Of a DNA stretch of 64,000 nt, positions 25,616 to 33,859 are shown piece by piece. Position numbers and translations under genes: made by a program. Positions within the stretch are counted from its first letter, which is position 1. Each line of letters begins with the position of its first letter. The stretch covers positions 62,001 through 126,000 of the forward strand of contig NZ_JACHGP010000002.1 of assembly GCF_014202335.1 (NCBI RefSeq). The letters run 5' to 3'. The notes under the pieces are model-generated. The model was not told where the DNA came from and did not search any database. It was given only the letters and a program-made list of their open reading frames with translations. This DNA comes from Mycobacterium sp. AZCC_0083. GTDB lineage: Bacteria > Actinomycetota > Actinomycetes > Mycobacteriales > Mycobacteriaceae.

Positions 25616-26023
25616 TCAGCTGACGGGGACGGGCACCCCGATGGGGCCACCGTACGTACCCTGACCGGCACCCGGCGCTGGTGCAGCCCCTCCGCCGGGA
25701 GCAGTCCTTGCGGCGGGCTGGCTGGCCGTTGCGTCGTCTGCGGCCTTCTGGGTGCAGTTCAGATTCAGGATCATCCGGCCCTGATTCGTGATCTTCTGCG
25801 AGTCCACGATGCACGCCGCCTGGGGCAGGTCGCTGCCCACCGAGCCGCCGAACGACGGCTTGACGCCCTGGCTCTTCAGGATGCTGACGGCTCTGCCGTA
25901 CGGCTCGCCGACGACGTTGAGGGCCGACGCGCTGCCCGGGTCGGCATCAGCGACCGCAGGGGTGAGCAGGGCCGCTCCAACGACTGCGAACGTGCCGGCT
26001 CCCAGCACAACAAGCTTCTTCAC
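25616..26023 (-). CDS. Small secreted mycobacterial protein
   Basis: 135 residues from GTG 26023, chosen because GGAGG stands just upstream. Signal peptide VKKLVVLGAGTFAVVGAALLTPAVADA, then a compact domain (LNVVGEPYGRAVSILKSQGVKPSFGGSVGSDLPQAACIV ... LNLNC) with two Cys, somewhat like a single PASTA-like unit, and a Pro/Gly/Ala-rich tail. Function unknown. Confidence 0.8.
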   Translation of the reverse strand: MKKLVVLGAGTFAVVGAALLTPAVADADPGSASALNVVGEPYGRAVSILKSQGVKPSFGGSVGSDLPQAACIVDSQKITNQGRMILNLNCTQKAADDATASQPAARTAPGGGAAPAPGAGQGTYGGPIGVPVPVS

Positions 26024-26088
26024 GTGACCTCCGAGTGTCGCGGTGCGTTCCGAGGTTATCGCAATCGAGCCTCTTGAGTGAACTTCGG

Positions 26089-28224
26089 TCACTCCACGCT
26101 CAGTGTTACCTGGGCGCGCAGCGCCTCGGTGAGCGCGGCCGCACGAGGGTCGGTGAACACCTCTTCTAGGAGCATCGGCGCGCCGTCGGGGCCCGCCAGC
26201 GGCACTCGCCAGTTCGGATATTCGTCGACGGTGCCTGGCTGATTCTGGGTGCGGACGTCGCCGACGGCGTCCGGCAAGGCCAGTGCGAGCAGGCGCGACG
26301 GCGTCCGCCCGAGGTATTCGTAGAGCGCAAGGACGATCTCCTCGGTGCTGGGCTCCTGGCCGTCGTGCAGCAGGCCGACGCGACGCAGTTCGGCCAGCCA
26401 GGCGGCCTGCTCGGCCTCGTCGGCGGCGAGTTCCTCCGCGGCGGGCGTGGTGAGCAGGTTGAGCTCCTCGCGCAGCCGGACGTGCTCACCGGCTAGATAG
26501 CCCGCGGTGGGCGGCAGGTCGTGCGTGGTGACCGAGGACAGGCAGTACTCCCGCCACCGCTCGGCGCGCAGCGGCCCGCCGTCACCGTCGCGGTCCAGCT
26601 CGAACCACAGGATCGACGTGCCGAGCAGTCCACGTTCGCGCATGTAGTCGCGGGCCCACGGCTCGACCGTGCCCAGGTCCTCGCCGACGACGACCGCCCC
26701 GGCACGGTGTGCCTCCAAGACCAGGATGCCGATCATCGCCTCGTGGTCGTAGCGGACGTAGGTGCCGTCGGTCGGAGCCGCCCCGTTCGGGATCCACCAC
26801 AACCGGAAGAGCCCGATGATGTGATCGACGCGGACACCACCTGCGTGCCGCAGCATCGCGTTGACCACGGCGCGGAACGGCTCGTAGCCCGCCTCGACCA
26901 GCTGATCGGGCCGCCACGGCGGTTGCGACCAGTCCTGGCCGAGCTGGTTGAACTCGTCGGGTGGCGCACCGACGTTGACCCCGAGGGCCAGCACGTCCTG
27001 CAGCGCCCATGCGTCGGCTCCGTTCGGGTCCACCCCGACCGCAAGATCGTGCATGACACCCAGCGCCATGCCCGCCTGCAGCGCGGTGGCCTGAGCGTTG
27101 GTCAGCTGGTCGTCGGACTGCCACTGCAACCACCGGTGGAAGTCGACGGCGTCCGCGTGCTTGGCGGCGAACGCGGCGACGGCCTCGCCCGCGGGGTGGT
27201 GCAGTTCCTCGGGCCATTGGTGCCAGTCGTTGCCGTGCTTCTCGGCGAGCGCACACCAGGTGGCGAAGTCGTCGAGGCTCTGCCCTTCGCGCTTGCGGTA
27301 GGCGGCGTAGGCCAGCTCGCGGCCCGCCGAGCGTGGCACCCGGTAGACGTTCTTCAGCGCCGCACGCTTGACCTTCCACGTGGAATCCCGGTCGATCAGT
27401 TTGGACGCCTTTGCCTTTGCCTGGACGACGGCTTGCGCCTTGCGCAACCCGCCGCGGTTGCGGGCGTATGCGAACTCGGGGATCGCCTCGACCCGCAGGT
27501 ACAGCGGATTGACGAATCGGCGCGATGTCGGCAGATACGGGGAAGGTTCCATCGGGGCCTTCGGCGCAGCGGCGTGCAGCGGGTTCACCAGGATGAAGCC
27601 CGCACCGTGACCGGCCGACCACACCGACAGATCGGCGAGATCGGTCAGGTCGCCGATGCCCCAGGACTGTTCGGATCGCACGCTGTAGAGCTGGGTGGCC
27701 AGGCCCCATGATCGGCCTGCCCCGAGCCGCGGCGGCAGTGCGGCCGCGCCGGGGCAGACGATCAGTGCGGTATCGGCATGCTCCGTCCCCGCCTGCACGT
27801 GCAGTCTGTGGTACCCCAACGGCAGCCCGGCGGGGAGTTCGAACGTGGCCTCACCGATCAGGCGACCATCGAGGTCGTAGGGCGGACTGTCGTTCTGCAG
27901 CTGCCGCAGGCCGGCGCGAACGGTGCCGTCCTCCAACCGAATCCACACGCCGACGGGGTCGCCGTGGGAGACGTGTACCCAGAACGACGACGCACGATCG
28001 GCGCGAGCCACGATGGTCGGCGACAGCGTGCGCTCCCAGTGCGCCCGGCCGTGGGCGAGATGTGCTGCCGCCCTTGCCTCTTCGGTGTCGGCCACTACTC
28101 CCAGCGCGTCCAGCACGGACACCAGGGTCGATTCGGGCACCGACCGATTGCCGCCCATCCAGTCGACGTAGTGGGTGGCCACACCGTAGCGGTGGGCGAG
28201 GTGGACCAACGACGGAGCGGTCAT
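26089..28224 (-). CDS. malQ: 4-alpha-glucanotransferase (amylomaltase)
   Basis: 711 residues from ATG 28224. GH77 enzyme that transfers alpha-1,4-glucan segments in maltodextrin and glycogen metabolism. Catalytic motifs: nucleophile Asp in GGVRVDHIIGLFRLWWIP, acid/base Glu in VVVGEDLGTV, third acid in TTHDLPPTAGYL. It has the ~150-residue N-terminal extension usual in actinobacterial MalQ (APSLVHLAHRYGVATHYVDWMG). Cytoplasmic. Stands alone, on the same strand as the LysA-like gene 50 bases upstream. Confidence 0.97.
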   Translation of the reverse strand: MTAPSLVHLAHRYGVATHYVDWMGGNRSVPESTLVSVLDALGVVADTEEARAAAHLAHGRAHWERTLSPTIVARADRASSFWVHVSHGDPVGVWIRLEDGTVRAGLRQLQNDSPPYDLDGRLIGEATFELPAGLPLGYHRLHVQAGTEHADTALIVCPGAAALPPRLGAGRSWGLATQLYSVRSEQSWGIGDLTDLADLSVWSAGHGAGFILVNPLHAAAPKAPMEPSPYLPTSRRFVNPLYLRVEAIPEFAYARNRGGLRKAQAVVQAKAKASKLIDRDSTWKVKRAALKNVYRVPRSAGRELAYAAYRKREGQSLDDFATWCALAEKHGNDWHQWPEELHHPAGEAVAAFAAKHADAVDFHRWLQWQSDDQLTNAQATALQAGMALGVMHDLAVGVDPNGADAWALQDVLALGVNVGAPPDEFNQLGQDWSQPPWRPDQLVEAGYEPFRAVVNAMLRHAGGVRVDHIIGLFRLWWIPNGAAPTDGTYVRYDHEAMIGILVLEAHRAGAVVVGEDLGTVEPWARDYMRERGLLGTSILWFELDRDGDGGPLRAERWREYCLSSVTTHDLPPTAGYLAGEHVRLREELNLLTTPAAEELAADEAEQAAWLAELRRVGLLHDGQEPSTEEIVLALYEYLGRTPSRLLALALPDAVGDVRTQNQPGTVDEYPNWRVPLAGPDGAPMLLEEVFTDPRAAALTEALRAQVTLSVE

Positions 28225-28273
28225 GGGTGATGATCTTGCCGGTTGCGGCTCGGGTGTGCGTGGGTGTCGCGCG

Positions 28274-29551
28274 TCAGTCCACGTCGCGGGCCAGTAGGTC
28301 GTCCCACGTGTCGCGGCGTACGACGAGTCGGGCGGCTCCGTCTCTTGCGAACACGACCGGCACCCGGCGTGCGCCGTTGTATTGGTTGGACATTGTGTAG
28401 CAGTACGCGCCGGTGACGGGGACGGCCAGCAGGTCACCCACCGCGGGGTCTCGCAGGGCGACGCCGTCGACCAGTTGATCGCCCGACTCGCAGTGCCTGC
28501 CGACGACGGTCACCGTCTCCCCGCCGCCGACCCGGTCGACGAGCGTCGCCTCGAATCGTTGCCCCGTCAGCGACACTTCGAGGTTGTCGCCCATCCCGCC
28601 GTCCACAGCGACGTGGGTGACGAGTCCGCGCTTGATCGTCGTGACGCGGTAGATGGTGCAGGCGCTGTTGGCGACCATGCTGCGGCCCGGTTCGACGATG
28701 ATGCGGCTTCCACTGGGAAGCAGCGCGCGGGCCTGCGCGACCATTGCGTCGGCGTACGCATCGAGACTTGGCGGGTGCTCGTCGTAGGTGTAGCCGACGC
28801 CGAGGCCACCGCCGAGGTCGTAGACCTCGAACGTGCCGAGCTTGGCGATCGGCTCGACCGCGGCGGCCAACTGTTCGACGTTGAGCAACTGCGAACCGAC
28901 GTGGGTATGCACGCCGTCGAGCCGCAGCTTGGCGCTGCGCTCGACCCGCCCGATCGCGTCGCGGGCGTCGTCGGGCATCAGCCCGAACTTGGAGCCTGCG
29001 TGGCCCGTCGCCTGGGACGCGTGCGTGGCGGCCTCGACGCCGGGGATCACCCGCACCAGACAGGGTTGCCGGGTACCCGCGGGCACGATGCGCTCGAGCC
29101 GGTCGATGTCGTCGAAGTTGTCAACCACGATCAGCCCGACGCCGCGTGACATGGCCAACTCGAGTTCCTCGTCGGTCTTGGCGTTGCCGTGCAGCACGAG
29201 GCGGGCTGGGTCGGCGCCGGCCTTCAGCGCGCTGAGGATCTCGCCACCGCCCGCGACGTCGAGGTGCAGGCCCTCGGACACCATCACACGCTGAACCGCC
29301 GTGCAGGGGAACGACTTCGACGCGAACGCCACGTCCGCCCGCGGCCAGCGACTGCGGAACGCGGTCAGGTAGTCGCGTGCCCTCTGACGCAATGCGTCCT
29401 CGGACACCACGATCGCGGGGGTGCCGAACTTCTCCGCCACGTCGTCGAGCCGGCAGCCGCCGACCATCAGGGTTCCGTCGTCGTCCAGCCGGGATCCTGG
29501 CGGAAAGAGGCCAAGAACCTGATCGGTGGCTGGCGCGGTGTGAATCGACAT
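28274..29551 (-). CDS. PLP-dependent diaminopimelate/ornithine-type decarboxylase (LysA-like)
   Basis: 425 residues from ATG 29551. Group IV decarboxylase: PLP lysine in VAFASKSFP, HTHVGSQ, GGGLGVGY, EPGRSMVAN, and C-terminal HCESGDQL with the catalytic Cys. The specificity region matches diaminopimelate decarboxylases better than ornithine ones, but the true lysA lies elsewhere in mycobacteria, so this is probably a paralogue with a related substrate. Its leader (29552-29698) is shared with a divergent TetR gene. Confidence 0.88.
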   Translation of the reverse strand: MSIHTAPATDQVLGLFPPGSRLDDDGTLMVGGCRLDDVAEKFGTPAIVVSEDALRQRARDYLTAFRSRWPRADVAFASKSFPCTAVQRVMVSEGLHLDVAGGGEILSALKAGADPARLVLHGNAKTDEELELAMSRGVGLIVVDNFDDIDRLERIVPAGTRQPCLVRVIPGVEAATHASQATGHAGSKFGLMPDDARDAIGRVERSAKLRLDGVHTHVGSQLLNVEQLAAAVEPIAKLGTFEVYDLGGGLGVGYTYDEHPPSLDAYADAMVAQARALLPSGSRIIVEPGRSMVANSACTIYRVTTIKRGLVTHVAVDGGMGDNLEVSLTGQRFEATLVDRVGGGETVTVVGRHCESGDQLVDGVALRDPAVGDLLAVPVTGAYCYTMSNQYNGARRVPVVFARDGAARLVVRRDTWDDLLARDVD

Positions 29552-29614
29552 CGCCTCAGCGTGCCACCGGTTCGTCGAGCGTGAACGCACTGGGACGAAG
29601 TTCGTGAATTCTCA

Positions 29615-29657
29615 CCGGGGCGAGCGAAGCGTCGGGGGAAGGTTCCGGGGCGAGCGT
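29615..29657. repeat. Dispersed GAGCGAAGCG repeat, copy B2 plus partial second unit
   Basis: CCGGGGCGAGCGAAGCGTCGGGGG at 29615-29638 followed by a partial repeat CCGGGGCGAGCG at 29646-29657, in the leader between the LysA-like and TetR genes. Confidence 0.55.
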
Positions 29658-29668
29658 GTACTGTTGCG

Positions 29669-29688
29669 TCTGTAACGATCCTTACAGA
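29669..29688. promoter_or_regulatory. 20-bp palindromic TetR operator
   Basis: TCTGTAACGATCCTTACAGA: 7-bp arms TCTGTAA/TTACAGA around a C-GATC-C centre, symmetric except for one base pair. It sits 11 bases before the GTG of the TetR gene, so autoregulation by that TetR is the natural reading; it would also cover the SDR downstream. Confidence 0.7.
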
Positions 29689-29698
29689 AGGAAGACTC

Positions 29699-30307
29699 GT
29701 GACGGTTCCGTTGACCAAGAAGCAGGAGCAGGGTGAGCAGTCGCGCGAGCTCATCCTCGACGCGACCGAGCGTCTGATGGCCACCAAGGGCTTCGCGGCG
29801 ACGTCGATCAGTGACGTCAGGAAGGCGTGCGGGTTGCCTCCGAGTTCCATCTATTGGCACTTCGGCTCGAAGGAAGGTGTGCTCGCCGCGGTCATGGAGC
29901 GCGGCGCCGAGCGATACTTCGCGGCGATTCCCGTCGAGGCCGACGTCGAACGCCAGCTCGCAGCCGTGACTGCACAGCAGGAGCAACACCCCTTGTTCCT
30001 GCGACTGTTTCTTCTGCTGTCGTTGGAGCGCAGAGACGACCCCGCGGTCGCCCCGGTCATCCGCCGGGTCCGTGACCGGGCCATCGCGGGGTTTCACCAG
30101 GCGATCGCGCTACTAATACCGGACGATGTGCCACCCGCGAAGGCCCAGCGCGTCGTTGCCGAACTCGCCGCCGTCGCCACCGCGATGTCCGACGGCATCT
30201 TTCTTGCCGAACATCTCGAACCCGACGCGACTGACGTCGCGCGCATGTACCGGCGGCTGCACCAGACGATGGCAGCCTTGATTCCGATTCTCTTGGAGGA
30301 GAAATGA
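29699..30307 (+). CDS. TetR-family transcriptional regulator
   Basis: 202 residues, GTG start with AGAAGGAAG upstream. The HTH is SRELILDATERLMATKGFAATSISDVRKACGLPPSSIYWHFGSKEGVLAAVM. Helical C-terminal domain. It overlaps the following SDR gene by ATGA (30304-30307) and sits right behind a palindromic operator, so it is a self-regulated repressor of a two-gene operon. Confidence 0.94.
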   Translation: MTVPLTKKQEQGEQSRELILDATERLMATKGFAATSISDVRKACGLPPSSIYWHFGSKEGVLAAVMERGAERYFAAIPVEADVERQLAAVTAQQEQHPLFLRLFLLLSLERRDDPAVAPVIRRVRDRAIAGFHQAIALLIPDDVPPAKAQRVVAELAAVATAMSDGIFLAEHLEPDATDVARMYRRLHQTMAALIPILLEEK

Positions 30308-31218
30308 CCACCAGAACTGCGATCATCACCGGTGCAAGCGCCGGCCTTGGCCTGGAATGCGCACGGGCACTGCTGGATACGACACAGTTGGTTGGGGATG
30401 GGTCGTGGCATGTCGTACTCGCGGTGCGCAGTCCGACACGCGGCGCGGAGGCGGTGGCGCGACTCGGTGCACCCGAGCGGTGCACGGTGATCGAGGTCGA
30501 CCTGGCGTCGCTGCAATCGGTGCGCGCCTTCGTCGACACATTCCGCGACGCCGGTCTCGCGCCGTTGCATGCCGTCGTGTGCAACGCCGGAGTGCAGGTG
30601 GTGTCCGGCACGGAGCTGACGGCCGAGGGCGTCGAGATGACGTTCGGCGTCAACCACCTCGGTCACTTCGCGCTGGTACAGAGCCTCCTCGACGAGCTGG
30701 CCGACCCGGCGCGGATCGTCGTCGTGAGCAGCGGTACCCACGACCCCGCCAAGCACACCGGTATGCCGTCCCCGCACTACAGCAGTGCCGCGGAGTTGGC
30801 CCACCCCCCGGGCGACACCATCGACGGCCGCCGCAGGTACACCACCTCGAAGCTGTGCAACGTCCTGTTCGCCTACGAACTCGACCGCCGGCTCGGTCAG
30901 GGGCAGCGGGGCATTACCGTCAACGCGTTCGACCCGGGGCTGATGCCGGGTTCTGGTCTGGCGCGCGACTATTCGCCGATGGGACGGTTGGCCTGGCGAT
31001 ACCTGTTTCCCGCGCTGCGCGTTCTGCCCAACGTCAACAGCACGCGGTCGTCGGGGCAACGTCTGGCAGCGCTGGTAGGCGACCCCCGCTACGACGGTGT
31101 CACCGGCTCGTACTTCGAAGGCACGCGGCCGATCCGCTCGTCGGTCGATTCGTACGACCGCGACAAGGCGCTCGATCTGTGGGAGACCAGCGAGCGGCTG
31201 CTGACGCCCGTTCCCTAG
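30304..31218 (+). CDS. SDR oxidoreductase, protochlorophyllide-reductase/RDH-like
   Basis: 304 residues. NADP motif TGASAGLGLECAR, then VVCNAGVQ, FGVNHLGHFALVQSLL, catalytic Ser in VVVSSGTHD and YTTSKLCNV with the Tyr-Lys pair. The long loop and sequence style match the retinol/protochlorophyllide dehydrogenase-like branch. Substrate is unknown, likely a hydrophobic alcohol or ketone. Coupled to its TetR. Confidence 0.93.
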   Translation: MTTRTAIITGASAGLGLECARALLDTTQLVGDGSWHVVLAVRSPTRGAEAVARLGAPERCTVIEVDLASLQSVRAFVDTFRDAGLAPLHAVVCNAGVQVVSGTELTAEGVEMTFGVNHLGHFALVQSLLDELADPARIVVVSSGTHDPAKHTGMPSPHYSSAAELAHPPGDTIDGRRRYTTSKLCNVLFAYELDRRLGQGQRGITVNAFDPGLMPGSGLARDYSPMGRLAWRYLFPALRVLPNVNSTRSSGQRLAALVGDPRYDGVTGSYFEGTRPIRSSVDSYDRDKALDLWETSERLLTPVP

Positions 31219-31239
31219 CGACCGGTAACGTCGGTGCCC

Positions 31240-32463
31240 ATGGCGCTCGGACGGCTCGACGACGTTCCCGCCGCCACGAGAGACCGTCGAGCCAGGGTGG
31301 CCACCGCCGCGCTGTTTCTCACCAACGGGGCGATCTTCGCCAACATGTTGCCGCGATTCCCCGAGATCAAGGCCGACCTGGGGCTCTCAAACGCGGCGTA
31401 CGGAGCGTCGGTCGCCGCGTTCTCCGCGGGCGCACTGGTCTCCGGGCTCACCGCGGGCGCATTGATCCGCCGATTCAACTCATCCCGCGTCGCCGTGATC
31501 GCCACGCTTGGCATCGCGTCGTTCGTCTTCGGCGCCGCGATCGCCCCGTCACCGGCGCTGTTCGCCGCCGCGCTGTTCGTCGGGGGAGCGGCAGACTCCG
31601 TCACCGATGTCGCGCAGAACGCGCACGGTCTGCGAGTGCAACGCATCTACGGCCGGTCGATCATCAACTCCCTGCACGCGGTCTGGTCGGTTGGCGCGAT
31701 CAGCGGCGGGCTGATGGGAGCGGCCGCCATCGCGCTGCACGTCCCACGCGGCGTGCACCTGGCGTTCTCCGGTCTCGTCTTCGGCGCAGTCGCCGTGATC
31801 GCGTACCCGTTTCTGCTTCGCGGCCCCGACCACGACGGCCACCCCGCTGCGGGGAGGGCCGACCGCACGAAGACCGGACTGGGCGTCTACGCCCCACTGG
31901 CCGCGCTGGTGGGCATCGCGATCGCGGGCGCGGCCATCGAGGACGCCGGAAGTTCTTGGGCGACGGTTTATCTGAGGGACAGCCTGGGCACCCCGGCCGC
32001 GATCGCCGCATTCGGCTACATCGCGCTGGTCAGCTTTCAGTTCCTCGGGCGGTTCTTCGGTGACCGCCTGGTGGACGGGTTCGGCGAACGTGTCGTGGCC
32101 CGCGTTGGCGGGCTGATCGCGGCCGTTGGCATGAGTGCTGCGCTGGCGTTCCCGAGTGTGCCCGCGACCATTGCCGGATTCGCCGCCGCCGGCTTCGGCA
32201 GCGCCACCCTGATCCCGGCGGCCATGCATGGGGCCGATCGGGTGCGAGGGCTGCGGCCGGGTACGGGGCTGACGATCGTGACGTGGTTGTGCCGGGCCGG
32301 ATTCCTGATGTCCCCGATCATCGTTGGGGTCGTCGCCGACGCCACCAGCGTGCGCGCCGGACTGCTCATCGTCCCCGTCGCCGGTCTCGCGGCGATGTCG
32401 CTGGCCGGCGTGCTCAGTGCACCGCACCGCTCATCTCGATCGTCAGCACGCCGGCGACGATGA
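31240..32463 (+). CDS. MFS transporter (YbjJ-like)
   Basis: 407 residues from ATG 31240. About 12 hydrophobic helices, starting RVATAALFLTNGAIFANMLPRFPEIKADLGLSNAAYGASV, with the family-typical VTDVAQNAHGLRVQRIYGRSIINSLHAVWSVGAI segment in helix 4-5. Members are poorly characterised drug/sugar-type transporters. The last ~50 bases overlap the convergent SMR gene. The start could also be GTG 31234. Confidence 0.9.
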   Translation: MALGRLDDVPAATRDRRARVATAALFLTNGAIFANMLPRFPEIKADLGLSNAAYGASVAAFSAGALVSGLTAGALIRRFNSSRVAVIATLGIASFVFGAAIAPSPALFAAALFVGGAADSVTDVAQNAHGLRVQRIYGRSIINSLHAVWSVGAISGGLMGAAAIALHVPRGVHLAFSGLVFGAVAVIAYPFLLRGPDHDGHPAAGRADRTKTGLGVYAPLAALVGIAIAGAAIEDAGSSWATVYLRDSLGTPAAIAAFGYIALVSFQFLGRFFGDRLVDGFGERVVARVGGLIAAVGMSAALAFPSVPATIAGFAAAGFGSATLIPAAMHGADRVRGLRPGTGLTIVTWLCRAGFLMSPIIVGVVADATSVRAGLLIVPVAGLAAMSLAGVLSAPHRSSRSSARRRR

Positions 32464-32740
32464 GTGCGATGCCTGCCCCCATCAGCCAGGTCAGCGGTTC
32501 GGAGAACAGGAACCGGGCGATGATGGCGACCAGCGCGACGCCGCACGCCGTCCAGACGCCGTAGGCGACGCCGACGGGCATCCCCAGCGACAGCGATATC
32601 CACAGCAGATAGAAGGACGCCAGATAGCCGAGAACGACCGGGATCATCCAGCCTCGCTTGCGGAAGCCGTCCGACGCACGCAGGGACAGGGTCGCGATGA
32701 CCTCGACGAGGATCGCGCCGGCCAGCGCCGACCACATCAC
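32414..32740 (-). CDS. SMR-family multidrug efflux subunit (second of a pair)
   Basis: 108 residues with four membrane helices. The essential membrane Glu is in helix 1 (AGAILVEVIATLSLRASDGF), followed by the WISLSLGMPVGVAYGVWTACGVA segment and a helix 4 of the usual type. It exports cationic compounds using protons. Coupled by ATGA (32737-32740) to the other SMR gene, suggesting a heterodimer as in EbrAB or YkkCD. Its 3' end overlaps the convergent MFS gene by 50 bases. Confidence 0.93.
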   Translation of the reverse strand: MMWSALAGAILVEVIATLSLRASDGFRKRGWMIPVVLGYLASFYLLWISLSLGMPVGVAYGVWTACGVALVAIIARFLFSEPLTWLMGAGIALIVAGVLTIEMSGAVH

Positions 32741-33081
32741 GGTGTCGTCTTGTTAGCGGCGGCCCGCTGCGACCCGATCTCGATCAGCAGCACCCCCGCG
32801 ATGATCAACACGATGCCCATCACGATGGCCCAGGTGAACGGGTCGCCGAAGATCACCGCGGCCAGCACGGTGGTGCCTGCGGTGCCGAGCGCACCCCAGA
32901 TGCCGTAGGTCACCCCGATCGGAATGCCTGCGCGAAGCACGAGGGTCAGCAGCACGAACGCGCCGACGTATCCGGCGACGACCACGACCAGCCAGCCCCA
33001 ATGGTCTCGTGACGCCCGAAGAGACAGCGTTGCCGCCACCTCGATGGTGATGGCTGCGCTCAGCAACGCCCACTTTCGCAC
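32737..33081 (-). CDS. SMR-family multidrug efflux subunit (first of a pair)
   Basis: 114 residues, four helices. Helix 1 Glu in LLSAAITIEVAATLSLRAS, then LVLRAGIPIGVTYGIWGALGTAG. A slightly longer, charged C-terminus (GSQRAAANKTTP) may set its topology opposite to its partner. Start ATG 33081. Confidence 0.93.
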   Translation of the reverse strand: MRKWALLSAAITIEVAATLSLRASRDHWGWLVVVVAGYVGAFVLLTLVLRAGIPIGVTYGIWGALGTAGTTVLAAVIFGDPFTWAIVMGIVLIIAGVLLIEIGSQRAAANKTTP

Positions 33082-33208
33082 GGTTCGAAACTAGTCGACC
33101 GCCGTGCCCGATCCGTGAAAAGCACAGCTCAGAGGGGTTGCCGGGGCCGCGCGTAGCCTGGTGTCAAAAGGCGCTCAACGCCTGCCGGATCGATTGAAGG
33201 AGCACTAC

Positions 33209-33859
33209 GTGACGGATCCTCGACGCACGCTCATCGCCGTTCTGCTCGACCGTTCTGGATCGATGGAAACCGTGAAGTCCGATACCGAGGGCGGGTTCAA
33301 CGCATTCATCGACACCCAACGCGCCGAACCGGGTGACGCGCGAGTGACGCTGGCGCAGTTCGACACTGAGTACGACGTGGTCTACGCCAACCGGCCGATC
33401 GGCGACGTCCCGCGGCTGGAACTGCAACCCAGGGGAGGGACGGCCCTCTACGACGCGCTTGGCCGGTTGATCACCGACGTGGGTGCGGACCTGGCCGCGC
33501 TGGCAGAAGACGAGCGGCCTGGCACCGTGATCGTGGTCGTGCTCACCGACGGACACGAGAACTCGAGCCGCGAATGGACTCACGACGCCGTCGGCGCCGC
33601 CATCCGCAGGCAGGAGAGCGACTACGCCTGGGACTTCCTGTTCCTCGGTGCCAACATGGACGCCGTGCAGATCGGCACCGCGCTCGGCGTGCAGGCCGAG
33701 AAGTCGATGACCTGGGACACCACCGGCGGCGGAGTGGTGAATGCGATGGCCTCGGCGGGTGCCTTCGTGGCGCGCAAGCGATCCGCCCCTGCCGGTGCCA
33801 AGGTGCAGGGCTTCTCGGAGAACGACCGAGTGGCGGCCCTTGGCAACGCGAACAAGTGA
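33209..33859 (+). CDS. VWA-domain protein
   Basis: 216 residues from GTG 33209, chosen for the GAAGGAG ribosome site just upstream. A von Willebrand A domain fills the protein: MIDAS motif DRSGSM near residue 14, Thr in GGTALYDA, and Asp in VVVLTDGHENSS. No signal peptide, so cytoplasmic; such proteins are usually metal-dependent assembly or binding factors. Coupled by GTGA to the carboxylesterase gene, an odd pairing whose meaning is unknown. Confidence 0.9.
   Translation: MTDPRRTLIAVLLDRSGSMETVKSDTEGGFNAFIDTQRAEPGDARVTLAQFDTEYDVVYANRPIGDVPRLELQPRGGTALYDALGRLITDVGADLAALAEDERPGTVIVVVLTDGHENSSREWTHDAVGAAIRRQESDYAWDFLFLGANMDAVQIGTALGVQAEKSMTWDTTGGGVVNAMASAGAFVARKRSAPAGAKVQGFSENDRVAALGNANK

Noticed and set aside
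26521..27711. 396-codon plus-strand frame opposite malQ
   Set aside because: Shadow; MalQ catalytic motifs lie on the other strand.
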